Assembly: GCF_002933315.1 (NCBI RefSeq)
Contig: NZ_PDKT01000003.1
Coordinates: 22,449 to 86,448 of the forward strand
DNA from: Candidatus Pantoea edessiphila
GTDB lineage: Bacteria; Pseudomonadota; Gammaproteobacteria; Enterobacterales; Enterobacteriaceae
Direction: 5' to 3'
DNA length: 64,000 nt
Below the pieces are notes generated by a model, which was given only the letters and a program-made list of their open reading frames with translations, was not told the origin of the DNA and searched no databases. A program made the translations under genes and the position numbers. Of this stretch, positions 50,578 to 61,674 are shown one piece after another; position 1 is the stretch's first letter, and each line of letters opens with the position of its first letter.

Positions 50578-50774
50578 TGAAAGTGACAAAGCTGCGTAAA
50601 AAAAATATTAAAGAACTTAATACTGAGTTATTTAGTTTATTACGTGAAGAATTTAATTTACGTATGCAAGCAGCATCTGGTCAATTACAGCAAACGAGTT
50701 TGTTGAAACAAGTACGTCGTAATATTGCACGAGTTAAAACTTTAATGACTGAAAAGGCTGTTTGTAATGACTAA
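50577..50774 (+). CDS. rpmC: Large ribosomal subunit protein L29
   Basis: Tunnel-exit protein. 65 residues (E. coli 63): [19 protein letters not shown] at the start, then [18 protein letters not shown], and [15 protein letters not shown]. It overlaps rplP by one base and rpsQ by eight. Confidence 0.96.
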   Translation: MKVTKLRKKNIKELNTELFSLLREEFNLRMQAASGQLQQTSLLKQVRRNIARVKTLMTEKAVCND

Positions 50775-51021
50775 TAAAATCCGTACAATACAAGGTCGTG
50801 TAATTAGTAATAAAATGCAAAAATCTGCTGTTATTGCTATTGAACGACTTATAAAGCACACTATCTATGGTAAATTTATTAAACGCACTACTACTATACA
50901 TATTCATGATGAAGAAAACATATGTCAACTTAATGATATTGTAGAGATTTGTGAATGCCGTCCATTATCTAAAAATAAATCTTGGATATTAGTGCGTATA
51001 ATAGAAAAAGCTATTCCTTAA
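50767..51021 (+). CDS. rpsQ: Small ribosomal subunit protein S17
   Basis: Primary 16S-binding protein. 84 residues, the E. coli length. [23 protein letters not shown] at the start (23 conserved positions, OB fold) and [10 protein letters not shown] near the end. Last gene of the S10 operon; a terminator-like hairpin follows. Confidence 0.97.
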   Translation: MTNKIRTIQGRVISNKMQKSAVIAIERLIKHTIYGKFIKRTTTIHIHDEENICQLNDIVEICECRPLSKNKSWILVRIIEKAIP

Positions 51022-51053
51022 AAACGTGCTCTATATTAGAATCTATAATATAG

Positions 51054-51087
51054 ATGAACGGCTCCAGAGGGTCGTTCATTTTTTTCC
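51054..51087 (+). terminator. Terminator between S10 and spc operons
   Basis: ATGAACG (51054-51060) pairs with CGTTCAT (51073-51079), with further G-U and G-C pairs inside, followed by a run of T. A second small dyad (CTATATTA/TAATATAG) lies at 51031-51053. It ends the S10 operon, so spc probably starts from its own promoter in 51088-51170. Confidence 0.8.
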
Positions 51088-51170
51088 ATAATTAGTATAT
51101 TATATTGATAAGTTAATAATTGTTAATATTTAAATATTAATTAACTAATATATTTATGGAGCATTTAACA

Positions 51171-51542
51171 ATGATCCAAGAACAAACTATATTGAGTGTT
51201 GCTGATAATTCCGGTGCTCGAAGTGTAATGTGTATCAAAGTTTTGGGTGGTTCACATCGTCGTTATGCAAAAATTGGTGATGTAATTAAAATTACTATTA
51301 AAGAAGCTATTCCTCGTGGTAAAGTGAAAAAAGGTGAGGTTTTAAAAGCAGTCGTAGTTCGTAGTAAGAAAGGTGTTCGTCGACAGGATGGTTCCATAAT
51401 TCGTTTTGATAGTAATGCTTGTGTTATTTTAAATAATAATAATGAACAGCCAGTTGGTACACGTATTTTTGGACCAGTAACACATGAACTTCGTACTGAA
51501 AAATTCATGAAAATTATTTCTTTAGCACCTGAAGTGCTTTAA
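51171..51542 (+). CDS. rplN: Large ribosomal subunit protein L14
   Basis: 50S interface protein. The ATG at 51171, behind TGGAGC, gives [17 protein letters not shown] and 123 residues, as in E. coli; an upstream in-frame ATG at 51156 would place the Shine-Dalgarno inside the gene. First gene of the spc operon. Confidence 0.98.
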   Translation: MIQEQTILSVADNSGARSVMCIKVLGGSHRRYAKIGDVIKITIKEAIPRGKVKKGEVLKAVVVRSKKGVRRQDGSIIRFDSNACVILNNNNEQPVGTRIFGPVTHELRTEKFMKIISLAPEVL

Positions 51543-51555
51543 ATTGGGGTAAATA

Positions 51556-51870
51556 ATGGCAACGAAAATTCGTCGTAACGATGAAGTTATTATTTTGACT
51601 GGTAAAGAAAAAGGTAAAAGAGGCAAAGTTAAAAATGTTTTAATTTCTGGTAAAATTATTGTGGATGGAATTAATTTAATAAAAAAACATCAAAAACCTA
51701 TTTCATCACTTAATAAACCAGGTGGTATCTTTGAAAAAGAAGCTGCAATCCAAATTTCAAATGTTGCTATTTTTAATGTAAATACAGGTAAGGCGGACCG
51801 TATAGGTTTTAGATTTGAAGATGGGAAAAAAGTTCGTTTCTTTAAGTCTAGTAATGAAGTTATTAAGTAA
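51556..51870 (+). CDS. rplX: Large ribosomal subunit protein L24
   Basis: Initiator of 50S assembly. 104 residues, the E. coli length. [22 protein letters not shown] is the KOW motif; [19 protein letters not shown] follows. 13 bp after rplN. Confidence 0.97.
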   Translation: MATKIRRNDEVIILTGKEKGKRGKVKNVLISGKIIVDGINLIKKHQKPISSLNKPGGIFEKEAAIQISNVAIFNVNTGKADRIGFRFEDGKKVRFFKSSNEVIK

Positions 51871-51884
51871 GTTGGAGTAGAATT

Positions 51885-52424
51885 ATGTCGAAATTGCATG
51901 ATTATTATAAAAATGAGGTAGCCCAGAAACTAATGACAAAGTTTGGCTACAAATCTGTCATGCGAGTACCTCAGATAAAGAAAATTACATTAAATATGGG
52001 TGTAGGAGAAGCAGTTACTGATAAAAAATTTTTAGATAGTGCTATATCAGATTTAATAGCAATTTCAGGACAAAAACCACTCATTACTAAGGTGAGAAAA
52101 TCAGTTGCTGGGTTTAAAATTCGTCAAGGGTATTCTATTGGTTGTAAAGTGACATTACGTGGGAAACGGATGTGGGAGTTTTTTGAACGGTTAATTGTTG
52201 TTGTTATACCACGTATTCGTGATTTTCGTGGTTTATCTGTTAAATCATTTGATGGTTTTGGTAATTATAATATAGGTATACGTGAACAAATTATATTTCC
52301 TGAAATTAGTTACGATACAATGAATCGTATTCGTGGTTTAGATATTGCTATTAGCACCACTGCAAGATCTGATAATGAAGGTTTGGAGTTGCTTACAGCA
52401 TTTAATTTTCCATTTCGTAAATAA
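51885..52424 (+). CDS. rplE: Large ribosomal subunit protein L5
   Basis: Binds 5S rRNA and contacts S13. 179 residues, the E. coli length. Seen: [38 protein letters not shown] and VPRI-type [20 protein letters not shown]. Confidence 0.98.
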   Translation: MSKLHDYYKNEVAQKLMTKFGYKSVMRVPQIKKITLNMGVGEAVTDKKFLDSAISDLIAISGQKPLITKVRKSVAGFKIRQGYSIGCKVTLRGKRMWEFFERLIVVVIPRIRDFRGLSVKSFDGFGNYNIGIREQIIFPEISYDTMNRIRGLDIAISTTARSDNEGLELLTAFNFPFRK

Positions 52425-52441
52425 TCAAGGTAATTAACTAT

Positions 52442-52747
52442 ATGGCTAAACAATCGATGAAAGCAAGAGAAATTAAACGTATAAAATTAGCAGATAAATT
52501 ATTTATAAAACGTAATAAACTTAAAGTATTAATTTCTGATATTAATATTTCGGATAAAATTCGCTGGGATGCTATTTTAAAATTGCAAGGATTTCCTCGT
52601 GATTCCAGTCCTTCACGTCAACGTAATCGTTGCCGTCAAACAGGTCGGCCTAGGGGTTTTTTACGTAAGTTTGGATTAAGTCGTATAAAAGTTAGGGAAG
52701 CAGCAATGCGTGGTGATATTCCAGGCCTTAAAAAGGCTAGTTGGTAA
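52442..52747 (+). CDS. rpsN: Small ribosomal subunit protein S14
   Basis: 30S head protein, long zinc-free (C-minus) form. 101 residues, the E. coli length. [13 protein letters not shown] at the start and the C-terminal [20 protein letters not shown] with only one cysteine of the zinc-type motif, so no zinc ribbon. Confidence 0.98.
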   Translation: MAKQSMKAREIKRIKLADKLFIKRNKLKVLISDINISDKIRWDAILKLQGFPRDSSPSRQRNRCRQTGRPRGFLRKFGLSRIKVREAAMRGDIPGLKKASW

Positions 52748-52778
52748 TAAAACCTAGTAAGATTAAAGGAGAAAATTA

Positions 52779-53171
52779 ATGAGTATGCAAGATCCTATAG
52801 CTGATATGCTAACTAGAATACGTAATGGTCAATCTTCTTATAAGAATACTATTAGTATGCCTGCTTCTAAGTTAAAATTGTCAATTGCTAAAGTTTTTAA
52901 AGAAGAAGGTTATATTGAGGATTTTAAAATTATCGGTGATTCTAATATACAATTAGAACTTACTTTAAAGTATTTTAAAGGTAAACCAGTTTTAGAAAAA
53001 ATTCATAGAGTGAGTAGACCAGGTTTACGTGTATATAAGAAAAAAGATGAGCTTCCAAAAATAATGGATGGCATGGGTGTTGCTGTTATTTCTACATCTC
53101 AAGGTGTTATGAGTGACAGCATGGCACGTCATATAGGTCTAGGCGGTGAAATTATCTGTTATGTAGCATAA
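52779..53171 (+). CDS. rpsH: Small ribosomal subunit protein S8
   Basis: Platform protein and, in E. coli, the repressor of the spc operon through the L5 start region. 130 residues, the E. coli length. [16 protein letters not shown] at the start, [15 protein letters not shown] and GGEIICYVA at the end. Confidence 0.98.
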   Translation: MSMQDPIADMLTRIRNGQSSYKNTISMPASKLKLSIAKVFKEEGYIEDFKIIGDSNIQLELTLKYFKGKPVLEKIHRVSRPGLRVYKKKDELPKIMDGMGVAVISTSQGVMSDSMARHIGLGGEIICYVA

Positions 53172-53183
53172 TTGGAGGATTTG

Positions 53184-53717
53184 ATGTCTCGTATTGCTAA
53201 AACACCTATTATTATTCCTATTGGTGTAAAGATAACACTCAATGGTCAATTAATTTCAATAAAAGGTAAAAATGGAACTCTGAATCGCGTTATAAATAAT
53301 GCTGTTGAAATAAAACATATAGACAATACTTTGACTTTTAATCCATATAAAAATTTTATTGATGGTTGGGCACAAGCAGGTACATCGCGTTCAATAATCA
53401 ATGCAATGATTATTGGAGTAAATGATGGTTTTATTAAAACACTACAATTAGTTGGTGTAGGATATCGTGCATCTGTTAAAAATAATATAATAACTTTATC
53501 TTTAGGTTTTTCACATACTATAAATCATTTATTACCAGTTGGTATTTCTGCAGAATGTCCAAATCAGACTGAAATTGTTTTAAAAAGTGCTGATAAGCAA
53601 TTAATAGGCCAAGTAGCTGCTGACTTGCGTTCTTATCGTCCTCCTGAACCTTATAAAGGTAAAGGTATTTGTTATTCCAATGAAAAGGTACGTATAAAAG
53701 AAGCTAAAAAGAAGTAA
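53184..53717 (+). CDS. rplF: Large ribosomal subunit protein L6
   Basis: 50S protein near the factor-binding site. The ATG at 53184, behind TTGGAGGA, gives [15 protein letters not shown] and 177 residues, as in E. coli. [10 protein letters not shown] and [11 protein letters not shown] are conserved. An upstream in-frame start would overlap the Shine-Dalgarno. Confidence 0.98.
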   Translation: MSRIAKTPIIIPIGVKITLNGQLISIKGKNGTLNRVINNAVEIKHIDNTLTFNPYKNFIDGWAQAGTSRSIINAMIIGVNDGFIKTLQLVGVGYRASVKNNIITLSLGFSHTINHLLPVGISAECPNQTEIVLKSADKQLIGQVAADLRSYRPPEPYKGKGICYSNEKVRIKEAKKK

Positions 53718-53727
53718 GGTAATATTC

Positions 53728-54084
53728 ATGAATAATAAAAAATCCGCTCGCATTCGCCGTGGTAAAAATACAAGATATAAGCTCAGGGAGTTAGGTGCTA
53801 TTCGTTTAGTTGTACATCGTACTCCTCGTCATATATATGCACAGGTAATTAACTCAAAAGATTCTAAGGTTTTAATTGCTGCTTCTACATTAGAAAAAAT
53901 TATTAATGAACAAATTCAATATACTGGTAATAAAAAAGCTGCCATTATTGTAGGCAGAGTTGTTGCAGAACGTGCAATAAAAAAAGGTATTACCAGTGTT
54001 TCTTTCGATCGATCTGGTTTTAAGTATCATGGTCGTATCCAAGTATTAGCGGATGCTGCTCGTGAAGTAGGGCTGCAGTTTTAA
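53728..54084 (+). CDS. rplR: Large ribosomal subunit protein L18
   Basis: 5S rRNA-binding protein. 118 residues (E. coli 117). [16 protein letters not shown] at the start, [16 protein letters not shown], and the conserved C-terminal [14 protein letters not shown] with [11 protein letters not shown]. Confidence 0.97.
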   Translation: MNNKKSARIRRGKNTRYKLRELGAIRLVVHRTPRHIYAQVINSKDSKVLIAASTLEKIINEQIQYTGNKKAAIIVGRVVAERAIKKGITSVSFDRSGFKYHGRIQVLADAAREVGLQF

Positions 54085-54096
54085 TGGGTATTTAAT

Positions 54097-54612
54097 ATGG
54101 CAAATATCGAAAAACAAACAGGTGAGTTACAAGAAAAATTAGTTGCTGTAAATCGCGTATCTAAAACTGTTAAAGGTGGTCGTGTTTTTTCTTTTACTGC
54201 GTTAACTGTAGTAGGTGATGGTAATGGTCGTGTAGGTTTTGGATATGGTAAAGCACGTGAAGTTCCAGCAGCAATTCAAAAAGCAATGGAAAAAGCAAGA
54301 CGTAATATGATTAGTGTAATACTAAATAATGGTACTTTACAACATTCTGTTAAAGGTAACCATACCGGTTCTAAAGTTTTTATGCAACCAGCTTCAAAAG
54401 GTACTGGCATTATAGCTGGAGGTGCAATGAGAGCTGTACTTGAAGTTGCTGGTGTTTATGATGTTCTTGCTAAAACTTATGGTTCTACTAATCCAATTAA
54501 TGTAATTCGTGCTACTATGAAGGGTTTAAGTAACATGAGTTCTCCTGAAGTAATTGCCGCTAAACGTGGTATATCATTACAAAAAAGTAAGTTAATAGAA
54601 AAAATGGGGTAA
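54097..54612 (+). CDS. rpsE: Small ribosomal subunit protein S5
   Basis: Accuracy and mRNA-entry protein of the 30S. 171 residues (E. coli 167). Seen: [19 protein letters not shown] near residue 18, [18 protein letters not shown], and [20 protein letters not shown]. Confidence 0.98.
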   Translation: MANIEKQTGELQEKLVAVNRVSKTVKGGRVFSFTALTVVGDGNGRVGFGYGKAREVPAAIQKAMEKARRNMISVILNNGTLQHSVKGNHTGSKVFMQPASKGTGIIAGGAMRAVLEVAGVYDVLAKTYGSTNPINVIRATMKGLSNMSSPEVIAAKRGISLQKSKLIEKMG

Positions 54613-54614
54613 CA

Positions 54615-54797
54615 ATGGATAAAATGATAAAAATAACTCAAGTGCGTAGTTCCATTGGTCGTATACCTAGTCATAAAAGCACTCTTATTGGTTTGGGTTT
54701 ACGTCATATTGGTCATACTGTTGAACGTGAAGATACCAAATCTATACGTGGGATGATTAATGTTATTTCATATATGGTTAAAATAAATAAAAAATGA
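54615..54797 (+). CDS. rpmD: Large ribosomal subunit protein L30
   Basis: Small 50S protein. 60 residues (E. coli 59), with [19 protein letters not shown] and [15 protein letters not shown]. It starts 3 bp after rpsE and overlaps rplO by four bases (ATGA). Confidence 0.96.
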   Translation: MDKMIKITQVRSSIGRIPSHKSTLIGLGLRHIGHTVEREDTKSIRGMINVISYMVKINKK

Positions 54798-55237
54798 ACA
54801 ATTTGCACTTAAATACTTTATCTCCAGCTTTAGGATCTAAACGTGTTAAAAAACGTGTAGGTCGTGGTATAGGTTCTGGTTTTGGCAAAACATGTGGTAG
54901 AGGTCATAAAGGTCAAAAATCCCGTTCAGGAGGTAATATTAATCGTGGTTTTGAGGGTGGTCAAATGCCAATTTATCGTCGTTTGCCAAAATTTGGTTTT
55001 ATATCTAGAAAAAAATTTCTTCATAAAGAAATTCGTCTTATTGATTTGATTAAAGTTAAAGATAATATTATAAATTTAAATACATTAAAAGACTTTAATA
55101 TTATTAGCAGCCATATCACATCTGTTAAGATAATTTGTTCTGGTAGCATTTCTATACCAAAAACAATTTGTGGTTTAAATGTTACTAAAGGTGCTCGAAA
55201 AGCTATTGAAGATGTAGGTGGAAAAGTTGAGGATTAA
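54794..55237 (+). CDS. rplO: Large ribosomal subunit protein L15
   Basis: Late-assembly 50S protein. 147 residues (E. coli 144). Seen: the glycine/arginine-rich N-terminal extension ([20 protein letters not shown]), [17 protein letters not shown], and the C-terminal [16 protein letters not shown]. Coupled to rpmD and followed 8 bp later by secY. Confidence 0.97.
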   Translation: MNNLHLNTLSPALGSKRVKKRVGRGIGSGFGKTCGRGHKGQKSRSGGNINRGFEGGQMPIYRRLPKFGFISRKKFLHKEIRLIDLIKVKDNIINLNTLKDFNIISSHITSVKIICSGSISIPKTICGLNVTKGARKAIEDVGGKVED

Positions 55238-55244
55238 GTACTAA

Positions 55245-56573
55245 ATGACAAAACACTTGGGATTAGATTTCAAAAATACCAAAAATAGTTTAAGTCAATT
55301 AAAATATAGACTATTGTTTTTATTGCTTAGTTTAATTGTATTTCGTATTGGTTCTTTTATTCCAATTCCTGGTATTGATGCAAAGATATTTACAAAAATA
55401 CTTGAACAACAGCGCGGAACAATAATTGATATGTTTAATATGTTTTCTGGCGGATCATTAAGTCGGGCTTCTATATTTGCATTAGGCATTATGCCTTATG
55501 TTTCTGCATCAATTGTTATTCAATTATTAACTATAGTGCACCCTTCATTATCAGAAGTTAAAAAAGAAGGAGAGGCAGGTCGTCGTAAAATTAATAAATA
55601 TACACGATATTGCACTTTAATATTAGCGATAATTCAATCAATAGGTATCGCTACTGGTTTACCAAATATGTTAGGTGTACACAATTTATTATTGAAACCT
55701 AGTTTGCCATTTTATATAACAGCCATTATAAGTTTAGTAACAGGCACTATTTTTTTAATGTGGTTAGGTGAGCAAATTACCGAAAAAGGTATTGGTAATG
55801 GTATTTCTATTATTATTTTTGCAGGAATAATTGCGGGCTTACCACCAGCAATAGGACATACTATTGAGCAAGCAAGACAAGGTGAATTACATGTTTTTCT
55901 ATTGTTATTAATTTTACTATTTATATTTGCAATAACATATTTTGTGATTTTTATTGAACGTGGTCATCGTCGTATATTAGCAAATTATGCAAAACGTCAA
56001 CAAGGACGTCGTATGTATGCAGCACAGTGTACTCACTTACCGTTAAAAGTAAATATGGCTGGTGTTATTCCTGCTATTTTTGCTTCTAGTATAATCCTAT
56101 TTCCTGCAACTATGGCATCATGGTTTGGGAACAATAATCATTGTAAATGGTTAACGACAGTTTCGTTGTATTTACAACCAGGGAGACCATTTTATGTATT
56201 AATATATGCTAGTGCAATTATCTTTTTCTGTTTTTTTTATACAGCGTTAGTTTTTAATCCTCGTGAAACAGCAGATAATTTAAAAAAATCCGGTGCTTTT
56301 ATACCTGGTATTCGTCCAGGAGAACAAACAGCAAAATATATTAATAAGGTAATGACACGTTTAACTTTAGTAGGCGCTTTTTATATAACTTTTATTTGCC
56401 TTGTTCCCGAATTTATGCGTATTTTTATGAAAGTACCGTTTTATTTTGGTGGAACATCATTACTGATTGTAGTTGTAGTTATTATGGATTTTATGTCACA
56501 AATACAAACATTAATGATGACAAACCAGTACGATCTTGCACTGAAAAAAGCCAACCTTAAAGGATCCAATTAA
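55245..56573 (+). CDS. secY: Protein translocase channel subunit SecY
   Basis: Pore of the Sec translocon. 442 residues (E. coli 443) with ten transmembrane helices. Seen: [13 protein letters not shown] near residue 35, [24 protein letters not shown], the cytoplasmic loop [23 protein letters not shown] near 250 and [23 protein letters not shown]. Last but one gene of the spc operon. It works with FtsY encoded at 26526-27611. Confidence 0.98.
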   Translation: MTKHLGLDFKNTKNSLSQLKYRLLFLLLSLIVFRIGSFIPIPGIDAKIFTKILEQQRGTIIDMFNMFSGGSLSRASIFALGIMPYVSASIVIQLLTIVHPSLSEVKKEGEAGRRKINKYTRYCTLILAIIQSIGIATGLPNMLGVHNLLLKPSLPFYITAIISLVTGTIFLMWLGEQITEKGIGNGISIIIFAGIIAGLPPAIGHTIEQARQGELHVFLLLLILLFIFAITYFVIFIERGHRRILANYAKRQQGRRMYAAQCTHLPLKVNMAGVIPAIFASSIILFPATMASWFGNNNHCKWLTTVSLYLQPGRPFYVLIYASAIIFFCFFYTALVFNPRETADNLKKSGAFIPGIRPGEQTAKYINKVMTRLTLVGAFYITFICLVPEFMRIFMKVPFYFGGTSLLIVVVVIMDFMSQIQTLMMTNQYDLALKKANLKGSN

Positions 56574-56610
56574 AAAGATGTTATGTATTTATATAGAGGA
56601 ATAATATCTA

Positions 56611-56727
56611 ATGAAAGTTCGTGCTTCTGTTAAAAAGTTGTGTCGGAGTTGTAAAATTATTCGTCGTCATGGTATTGTTCGTGTAATTTGTACAGTTGAT
56701 TCTAAACATAAACAACGTCAAGGTTAA
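56611..56727 (+). CDS. rpmJ: Large ribosomal subunit protein L36
   Basis: 38-residue zinc-ribbon ribosomal protein, the E. coli length. [17 protein letters not shown] begins it; Cys11, Cys14, Cys27 and His33 form the zinc site, so this is the zinc-binding form. ATAGAGGAAT precedes the ATG. It lies between secY and rpsM, as in E. coli. Confidence 0.97.
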   Translation: MKVRASVKKLCRSCKIIRRHGIVRVICTVDSKHKQRQG

Positions 56728-56824
56728 TATGTTGATATTTAAAACTTATACATAAGATATGTAGCATAGTTTAAATCACGTTTAATTAAAAAATTAATTA
56801 ATTATAAATTTATAGGAGAAAAAA

Positions 56825-57181
56825 TTGGCTCGTATAGCAGGAATAAATATTCCTGATAAAAAACATACTGTTATGGCATTAACTGCAATATTTGGTATTG
56901 GTAAAGTTCGTTCTAAAAGAATTTGTGCTGTTACTGGTATTAGTGAAAATATTAAAATAAGTGAATTATCAGAAAAACAAATAGATCAATTACGTGATGA
57001 AGTTGCTAAGTTTGTTATTGAAGGTGATTTACGCCGTGAAGTTAATATGAGTATTAAGCGATTGATTGATTTAGGATGTTATCGTGGTTTACGTCATCGT
57101 CGTAGTCTTCCGGTTCGTGGTCAACGTACTAAAACTAATGCACGTACACGCAAAGGTCCTCGTAAACCAATAAAGAAATAA
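56825..57181 (+). CDS. rpsM: Small ribosomal subunit protein S13 (TTG start)
   Basis: 30S head protein contacting the P-site tRNA and L5. 118 residues, the E. coli length. The only start that gives the conserved [13 protein letters not shown] is TTG at 56825, behind TAGGAG; no ATG or GTG is available in that position. [20 protein letters not shown] is conserved near the C-terminus. First gene of the alpha operon. Confidence 0.96.
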   Translation: MARIAGINIPDKKHTVMALTAIFGIGKVRSKRICAVTGISENIKISELSEKQIDQLRDEVAKFVIEGDLRREVNMSIKRLIDLGCYRGLRHRRSLPVRGQRTKTNARTRKGPRKPIKK

Positions 57182-57196
57182 TCGAGATAATTAAAA

Positions 57197-57586
57197 ATGG
57201 CAAAGGCACTAGCACGTACACGCAAGCGCGTAAAAAAACAAATTTTAGATGGTGTGGCTTATATCCATGCTTCTTTTAACAATACTATTGTTACAATTAC
57301 TGATCGCCAAGGTAACGCACTTGGTTGGGCAACAGCAGGTGGATCAGGTTTTCGTGGTTCACGTAAATCTACTCCTTTTGCAGCTCAAGTAGCTGCAGAA
57401 CGTTGTGCAGAAGCAGTAAAAGATTATGGCATTAAAAATTTAGAAGTTATGGTAAAAGGTCCTGGTCCAGGTCGCGAATCAACTATTCGTGCTTTAAATA
57501 CATTTGGTTTCCGAATTTTGAATATTGTTGATATGACTCCCATTCCTCACAATGGTTGTCGTCCGCCAAAAAAACGTCGTGTATAA
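57197..57586 (+). CDS. rpsK: Small ribosomal subunit protein S11
   Basis: 30S platform protein. 129 residues, the E. coli length. [19 protein letters not shown] near residue 25, [16 protein letters not shown] and the C-terminal [16 protein letters not shown] are conserved. Cotranscribed with rpsM, 15 bp apart. Confidence 0.98.
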   Translation: MAKALARTRKRVKKQILDGVAYIHASFNNTIVTITDRQGNALGWATAGGSGFRGSRKSTPFAAQVAAERCAEAVKDYGIKNLEVMVKGPGPGRESTIRALNTFGFRILNIVDMTPIPHNGCRPPKKRRV

Positions 57587-57618
57587 GCACTTATTTTATA
57601 GAATAGCTGGAGAAAACA

Positions 57619-58239
57619 ATGGCAAGATATTTAGGGCCTAAGCTCAAGCTGAGCCGACGTGAAGGTACTGACTTATTCCTTAAGTCCGGTGTTAGATCGA
57701 TTGATTCTAAATGCAAAATTGAACAAGCCCCTGGTCAGCATGGTGTACGTAAACCACGTTTGTCTGATTATGGTGGTCAATTGCGTGAAAAACAAAAAGT
57801 TCGTCGTATTTACGGTGTTCTTGAACGTCAGTTTCGTAATTATTATAAAAAAGCCGCACGTTTGAAAGGTAATACCGGTGAAAACTTATTAGTTCTTTTA
57901 GAAAGTCGCTTAGATAATGTGGTTTATCGTATGGGATTTGGAGCTACTCGTGCAGAAGCTCGTCAGTTAATAAGTCATAAATCTGTTTTAGTAAATGGCC
58001 GTTTCGTTAACATTGCTTCTTATCAGGTATATTCAAATGATGTTATTAGAATTTGTGATAAAGCTACAAAACAATCTCGTGTTAAAGCTGCTTTAGAAAT
58101 ATCTGAGCAAAATGAAAATCCAAATTGGCTAGAAGTAGATATAAAAAAGATGGAAGGTATTTTTAAACGTTTTCCCAAACGTGATGATTTATCTACAGAT
58201 ATTAATGAACACCTGATTGTTGAGCTTTATTCTAAATAA
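57619..58239 (+). CDS. rpsD: Small ribosomal subunit protein S4
   Basis: Initiator of 30S assembly and, in E. coli, the repressor of the alpha operon. 206 residues, the E. coli length. [20 protein letters not shown] at the start; the S4 RNA-binding domain is [21 protein letters not shown] near residue 95. Confidence 0.98.
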   Translation: MARYLGPKLKLSRREGTDLFLKSGVRSIDSKCKIEQAPGQHGVRKPRLSDYGGQLREKQKVRRIYGVLERQFRNYYKKAARLKGNTGENLLVLLESRLDNVVYRMGFGATRAEARQLISHKSVLVNGRFVNIASYQVYSNDVIRICDKATKQSRVKAALEISEQNENPNWLEVDIKKMEGIFKRFPKRDDLSTDINEHLIVELYSK

Positions 58240-58264
58240 AGTTTGGTAGCAAAGAGAGGATATA

Positions 58265-59251
58265 ATGCAGGGTTCTGTAACAGAATTTCTAAAACCACGC
58301 CTGGTAGATATTGAACAACTTAGTTCAACCCAAGCTAGGGTAACTCTTGAACCATTAGAGCGTGGCTTTGGCCATACTCTTGGAAATGCACTTCGTCGTA
58401 TTTTACTTTCGTCAATGCCAGGTTATGCAGTAACAGAAGTTGAAATTGATGGTGTATTACATGAATATAGTACTAAAGAAGGAGTACAGGAAGACGTCCT
58501 AGAAATTTTATTAAATCTTAAGGGACTGGTAGTAAAAGTTCAAGGGAAAGATGAAGTTATACTTACTTTAAATAAATCTGGTATTGGTCCTGTAACTGCA
58601 GCAGATATTACACGTGATAACCATGTAGAAATTATTCAGCCTCAACACATAATTTGTCATTTAACGGATAAAAACGCTATTATTAACATGCGGATAAAAA
58701 TCCAACGTGGTCGTGGTTATGTACCAGCTTCTAATCGTATTCGTACAGAAGATGAACGTCCTATTGGTAGACTTTTGGTTGATGCTTGTTATAGTCCTGT
58801 AGACCGTATATCTTATAATGTTGAAGCAGCTCGTGTAGAACAGCGTACTGATTTAGATAAACTAATTATTGATATGGAAACAAATGGAACAATAGATCCT
58901 GAAGAAGCAATTCGTCGAGCTGCAACTATTTTAGTAGAACAGTTAGAAGCTTTTGTTGATTTACAGGATTTACGTCAACCTGAAATAAAAGAAGAAAAAC
59001 CAGAATTTGATCCTCTTTTATTACGTCCTGTTGATGATTTAGAATTAACTGTTCGTTCTGCCAATTGTTTAAAAGCGGAAACTATTCATTATATTGGCGA
59101 CTTAGTACAGCGTACTGAAGTTGAGTTGCTTAAAACACCAAATTTAGGTAAAAAATCTCTTACTGAAATCAAAGATATTTTAGCTTCACGTGGTTTATCT
59201 CTTGGTATGAGACTTGAAAATTGGCCACCTGAAAGTATCATAGACGAGTAA
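58265..59251 (+). CDS. rpoA: RNA polymerase alpha subunit
   Basis: 328 residues (E. coli 329). The N-terminal assembly domain includes [22 protein letters not shown] near residue 32. The C-terminal domain keeps [21 protein letters not shown], with the arginine corresponding to E. coli Arg265 that reads UP elements, and [13 protein letters not shown]. An intact C-terminal domain matters because CRP, also present here, acts through it. 25 bp after rpsD. Confidence 0.98.
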   Translation: MQGSVTEFLKPRLVDIEQLSSTQARVTLEPLERGFGHTLGNALRRILLSSMPGYAVTEVEIDGVLHEYSTKEGVQEDVLEILLNLKGLVVKVQGKDEVILTLNKSGIGPVTAADITRDNHVEIIQPQHIICHLTDKNAIINMRIKIQRGRGYVPASNRIRTEDERPIGRLLVDACYSPVDRISYNVEAARVEQRTDLDKLIIDMETNGTIDPEEAIRRAATILVEQLEAFVDLQDLRQPEIKEEKPEFDPLLLRPVDDLELTVRSANCLKAETIHYIGDLVQRTEVELLKTPNLGKKSLTEIKDILASRGLSLGMRLENWPPESIIDE

Positions 59252-59287
59252 TTATGGTAAAATTAATTTTTTTAAAAGGATAAAATC

Positions 59288-59674
59288 ATGCGCCATCGTA
59301 AAAGCGGGCGTCAATTAAATAGGAATGAAAGCCATCGTAAAGCTATGTTCCGTAATATTACTGCTTCTTTAGTTCGTCATGAAATTATCAAAACAACTTT
59401 ACTAAAAGCTAAAGAATTGCGTTGTATTGTTGAACCTTTAATTACTCTTGCTAAAAATGATAGCGTTTTTAATCGTCGCATGGCTTTCTCTTGCATTCGT
59501 GATAATGAAATTGTTTCAAAATTATTTAAGCAAATAGGTCCACGTTTTATAAATCGTTGTGGTGGTTATACTCGTATTTTAAAATGTGGTTTTCGTCCCG
59601 GCGATAAAGCGCCAATGGCATATATTGAGTTAATTGATCGTCCAAAAAATATTCAGACAAAAACTGATGGGTGA
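59288..59674 (+). CDS. rplQ: Large ribosomal subunit protein L17
   Basis: Tunnel-exit protein. 128 residues (E. coli 127). [20 protein letters not shown] at the start and [22 protein letters not shown] near the end. Last gene of the alpha operon, followed by a terminator shared with fmt. Confidence 0.97.
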   Translation: MRHRKSGRQLNRNESHRKAMFRNITASLVRHEIIKTTLLKAKELRCIVEPLITLAKNDSVFNRRMAFSCIRDNEIVSKLFKQIGPRFINRCGGYTRILKCGFRPGDKAPMAYIELIDRPKNIQTKTDG

Positions 59675-59697
59675 TAATTTCAGTTTATAATAAAATA

Positions 59698-59732
59698 GAG
59701 TAAAAACTCATTATTAGATGGGTTTTTTACTC
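59698..59732. terminator. Bidirectional terminator between rplQ and fmt
   Basis: GAGTAAAAA pairs with TTTTTACTC, with an inner CTCA/TGGG stem after a one-base bulge and an eight-base loop. T runs stand on both strands. It lies between the convergent ends of the alpha operon (59674) and fmt (59749). Confidence 0.75.
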
Positions 59733-59748
59733 TTTTATCATTGATTGA

Positions 59749-60690
59749 TTATTGTAATTGACTACCAGGTATAAACCATTCATAATGAGAATTGATTAAA
59801 TCTTTAATTAACATTGGTTTTTTACCTTCAAATTGTATACAAATCAGGTTAAGTATCCCTATAGAAGTATTAACTTGAATTCCTTTATGCGTGATGTTAA
59901 TAATCTCTCCTGGGTTTGTATATCTAATAGACATGTCATTTAATACATTCACTTTCCAAACTTTAATTAATTTATTTTTAATATAAAAAAAACTTATTGG
60001 CCATGGATTATAAGCACGAACACAACGATCTAATGTTTCTGCTGAAAGCATCCAATTAAGTTTTGCTTCTTTTTTATTAATTTTTTTAGCATAAGTAACT
60101 AATTTTTTATCCTGTTTTATAGAACAATTTATATTATTAGATAATTTAAATAATGTACTGATTAAACCCTTTAATCCTAATTGTGATAGTTTATCAGACA
60201 ATGTTAAAGAGGTATCTTGTGAACTAATATCGCATTCAATTTGATATAGTATATTTCCTGTATCCAATCCTTCATTCATTTGTATAAGTGTTATTCCAGT
60301 TTTTTTATCTCCAGCTAAAATTGCTCTCTGTATAGGTGCTGCACCACGCCATCTAGGTAGTAAAGAAGCATGAACATTAATGCATCCTAAATATGGGATA
60401 TTAAGAATATTAACTGGAATAATTAGTCCATAAGCTACTACAATCATTATATCTGCATTCAAATTGGCAATTATTTCTTCATATTGTTTTGAATTAAGTG
60501 AATCTGGTTGAAAAAATGGAATATTTTTATTTTGAGCAAAGATTTTAACTGGACTTGCAGTTAACTTTTGTCCTCTTCCAGCTGGACGATCAGGTTGAGT
60601 AAATATAGCTATTACCTGATGATCAGATTTAATAATATAGTTAAGATAAGATACAGCAAACTTAGATGTGCCAGCAAAAATAATTTTCAA
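59749..60690 (-). CDS. fmt: Methionyl-tRNA formyltransferase
   Basis: Formylates initiator Met-tRNA with 10-formyl-tetrahydrofolate. 313 residues (E. coli 315). Seen: IIFAGTSKFAVSYL at the start, QPDRPAGRG, VNVHASLLPRWRGAAPIQRAI-type segment (NVHASLLPRWRG) near residue 107, and MNEGLDTGNIL. 18 bp after def in one operon. The downstream rsmB of E. coli is lost. Its formyl donor connects it to folB. Confidence 0.96.
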   Translation of the reverse strand: MKIIFAGTSKFAVSYLNYIIKSDHQVIAIFTQPDRPAGRGQKLTASPVKIFAQNKNIPFFQPDSLNSKQYEEIIANLNADIMIVVAYGLIIPVNILNIPYLGCINVHASLLPRWRGAAPIQRAILAGDKKTGITLIQMNEGLDTGNILYQIECDISSQDTSLTLSDKLSQLGLKGLISTLFKLSNNINCSIKQDKKLVTYAKKINKKEAKLNWMLSAETLDRCVRAYNPWPISFFYIKNKLIKVWKVNVLNDMSIRYTNPGEIINITHKGIQVNTSIGILNLICIQFEGKKPMLIKDLINSHYEWFIPGSQLQ

Positions 60691-60708
60691 TTGTATTAGC
60701 CAAATTTA

Positions 60709-61230
60709 TCATGTCATTATCTTTTTTTTATTTTTTTCTAACTTAGAAAGTTTTTCTAACTTAGTCTTAATTCTTGCACGTTTTAATGGAGACAAATAAT
60801 CAATAAAAAGTTTACCGTTTAAATGATCTATTTCATGTTGTATGCATATTGATAATAGATCTCTAGTTTCTATTTTTAAAAAATTACCATAACGATCCAA
60901 TGAGTGCACTGTAATAAATTCAGATCTTGATATAAACGCATGCTGTTTTGGAATTGATAAGCATCCTTCTTCTATCCCGGTTTTACCGGTTTGATTTAAT
61001 AACTCTGGATTAATTAAAACTAGTTTATCTTTACGGCTTTCGGAAATATCAATAACTATAATTCGTTGATGAATATTTACTTGAGTGGCTGCTAAACCAA
61101 TACCATTATTGGCATACATAGTTTCAAACATATCATCTATAACAAGTTGAATTTCTTTTATATTTTGAACTGGCAACGCTTTTTGTCTCAAACGAATATC
61201 TGGAAAATATAGCAAAGGCAAAACTGGCAT
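60709..61230 (-). CDS. def: Peptide deformylase
   Basis: Removes the N-formyl group from nascent proteins. 173 residues (E. coli 169). The three motifs are complete: GIGLAATQ near residue 45, EEGCLS with the metal-binding Cys near 90, and QHEIDH with the two metal histidines near 135. The basic tail is slightly extended with lysines. Head of def-fmt; smf (dprA), upstream in E. coli, is missing. Confidence 0.97.
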   Translation of the reverse strand: MPVLPLLYFPDIRLRQKALPVQNIKEIQLVIDDMFETMYANNGIGLAATQVNIHQRIIVIDISESRKDKLVLINPELLNQTGKTGIEEGCLSIPKQHAFISRSEFITVHSLDRYGNFLKIETRDLLSICIQHEIDHLNGKLFIDYLSPLKRARIKTKLEKLSKLEKNKKKIMT

Positions 61231-61674
61231 AAATTTATCATTTTTTATAGTTTATTAAAGTTTTTAAATTTTCTGTTATACATTTAATTAATTATTGTAT
61301 AAAACATTAATGATTGTAAAGAATTTAATGTGAAATATAAAGCAAATAATAATAATTATATTATATTTAAAAAAAAGTAACAAAAAAATTTTATAAAATA
61401 ATTATTATAATTTAATTATTAATAGTAAATTATTATAAACAATCATATCAAATAAAAATATAACAGATTAAATATCATATTTACATACAAAACAAGTTAT
61501 TTATCGTATAATTTTATGTAAACAATAGTAATGATTGTTTTTTATATGAATGTAATTTTATACTGTATGCGTGCTAACTTTATTACTGAATATACCGGAC
61601 AATATATTATATATTTTTATGTTTATTAAAATTATTAATATTCGGTATATATGTCCAGTTAAGGAGGGCATGAT
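61231..61674. other. 444-bp gap between divergent def and smg
   Basis: Non-coding, AT-rich; smf (dprA) stands here in E. coli. It includes a long-range 9-bp complementarity, TATACCGGA (61591-61599) with TTCGGTATA (61641-61649), just before smg, and an unusually perfect Shine-Dalgarno (TAAGGAGGG) ending about 8 bp before the smg ATG. Confidence 0.55.
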
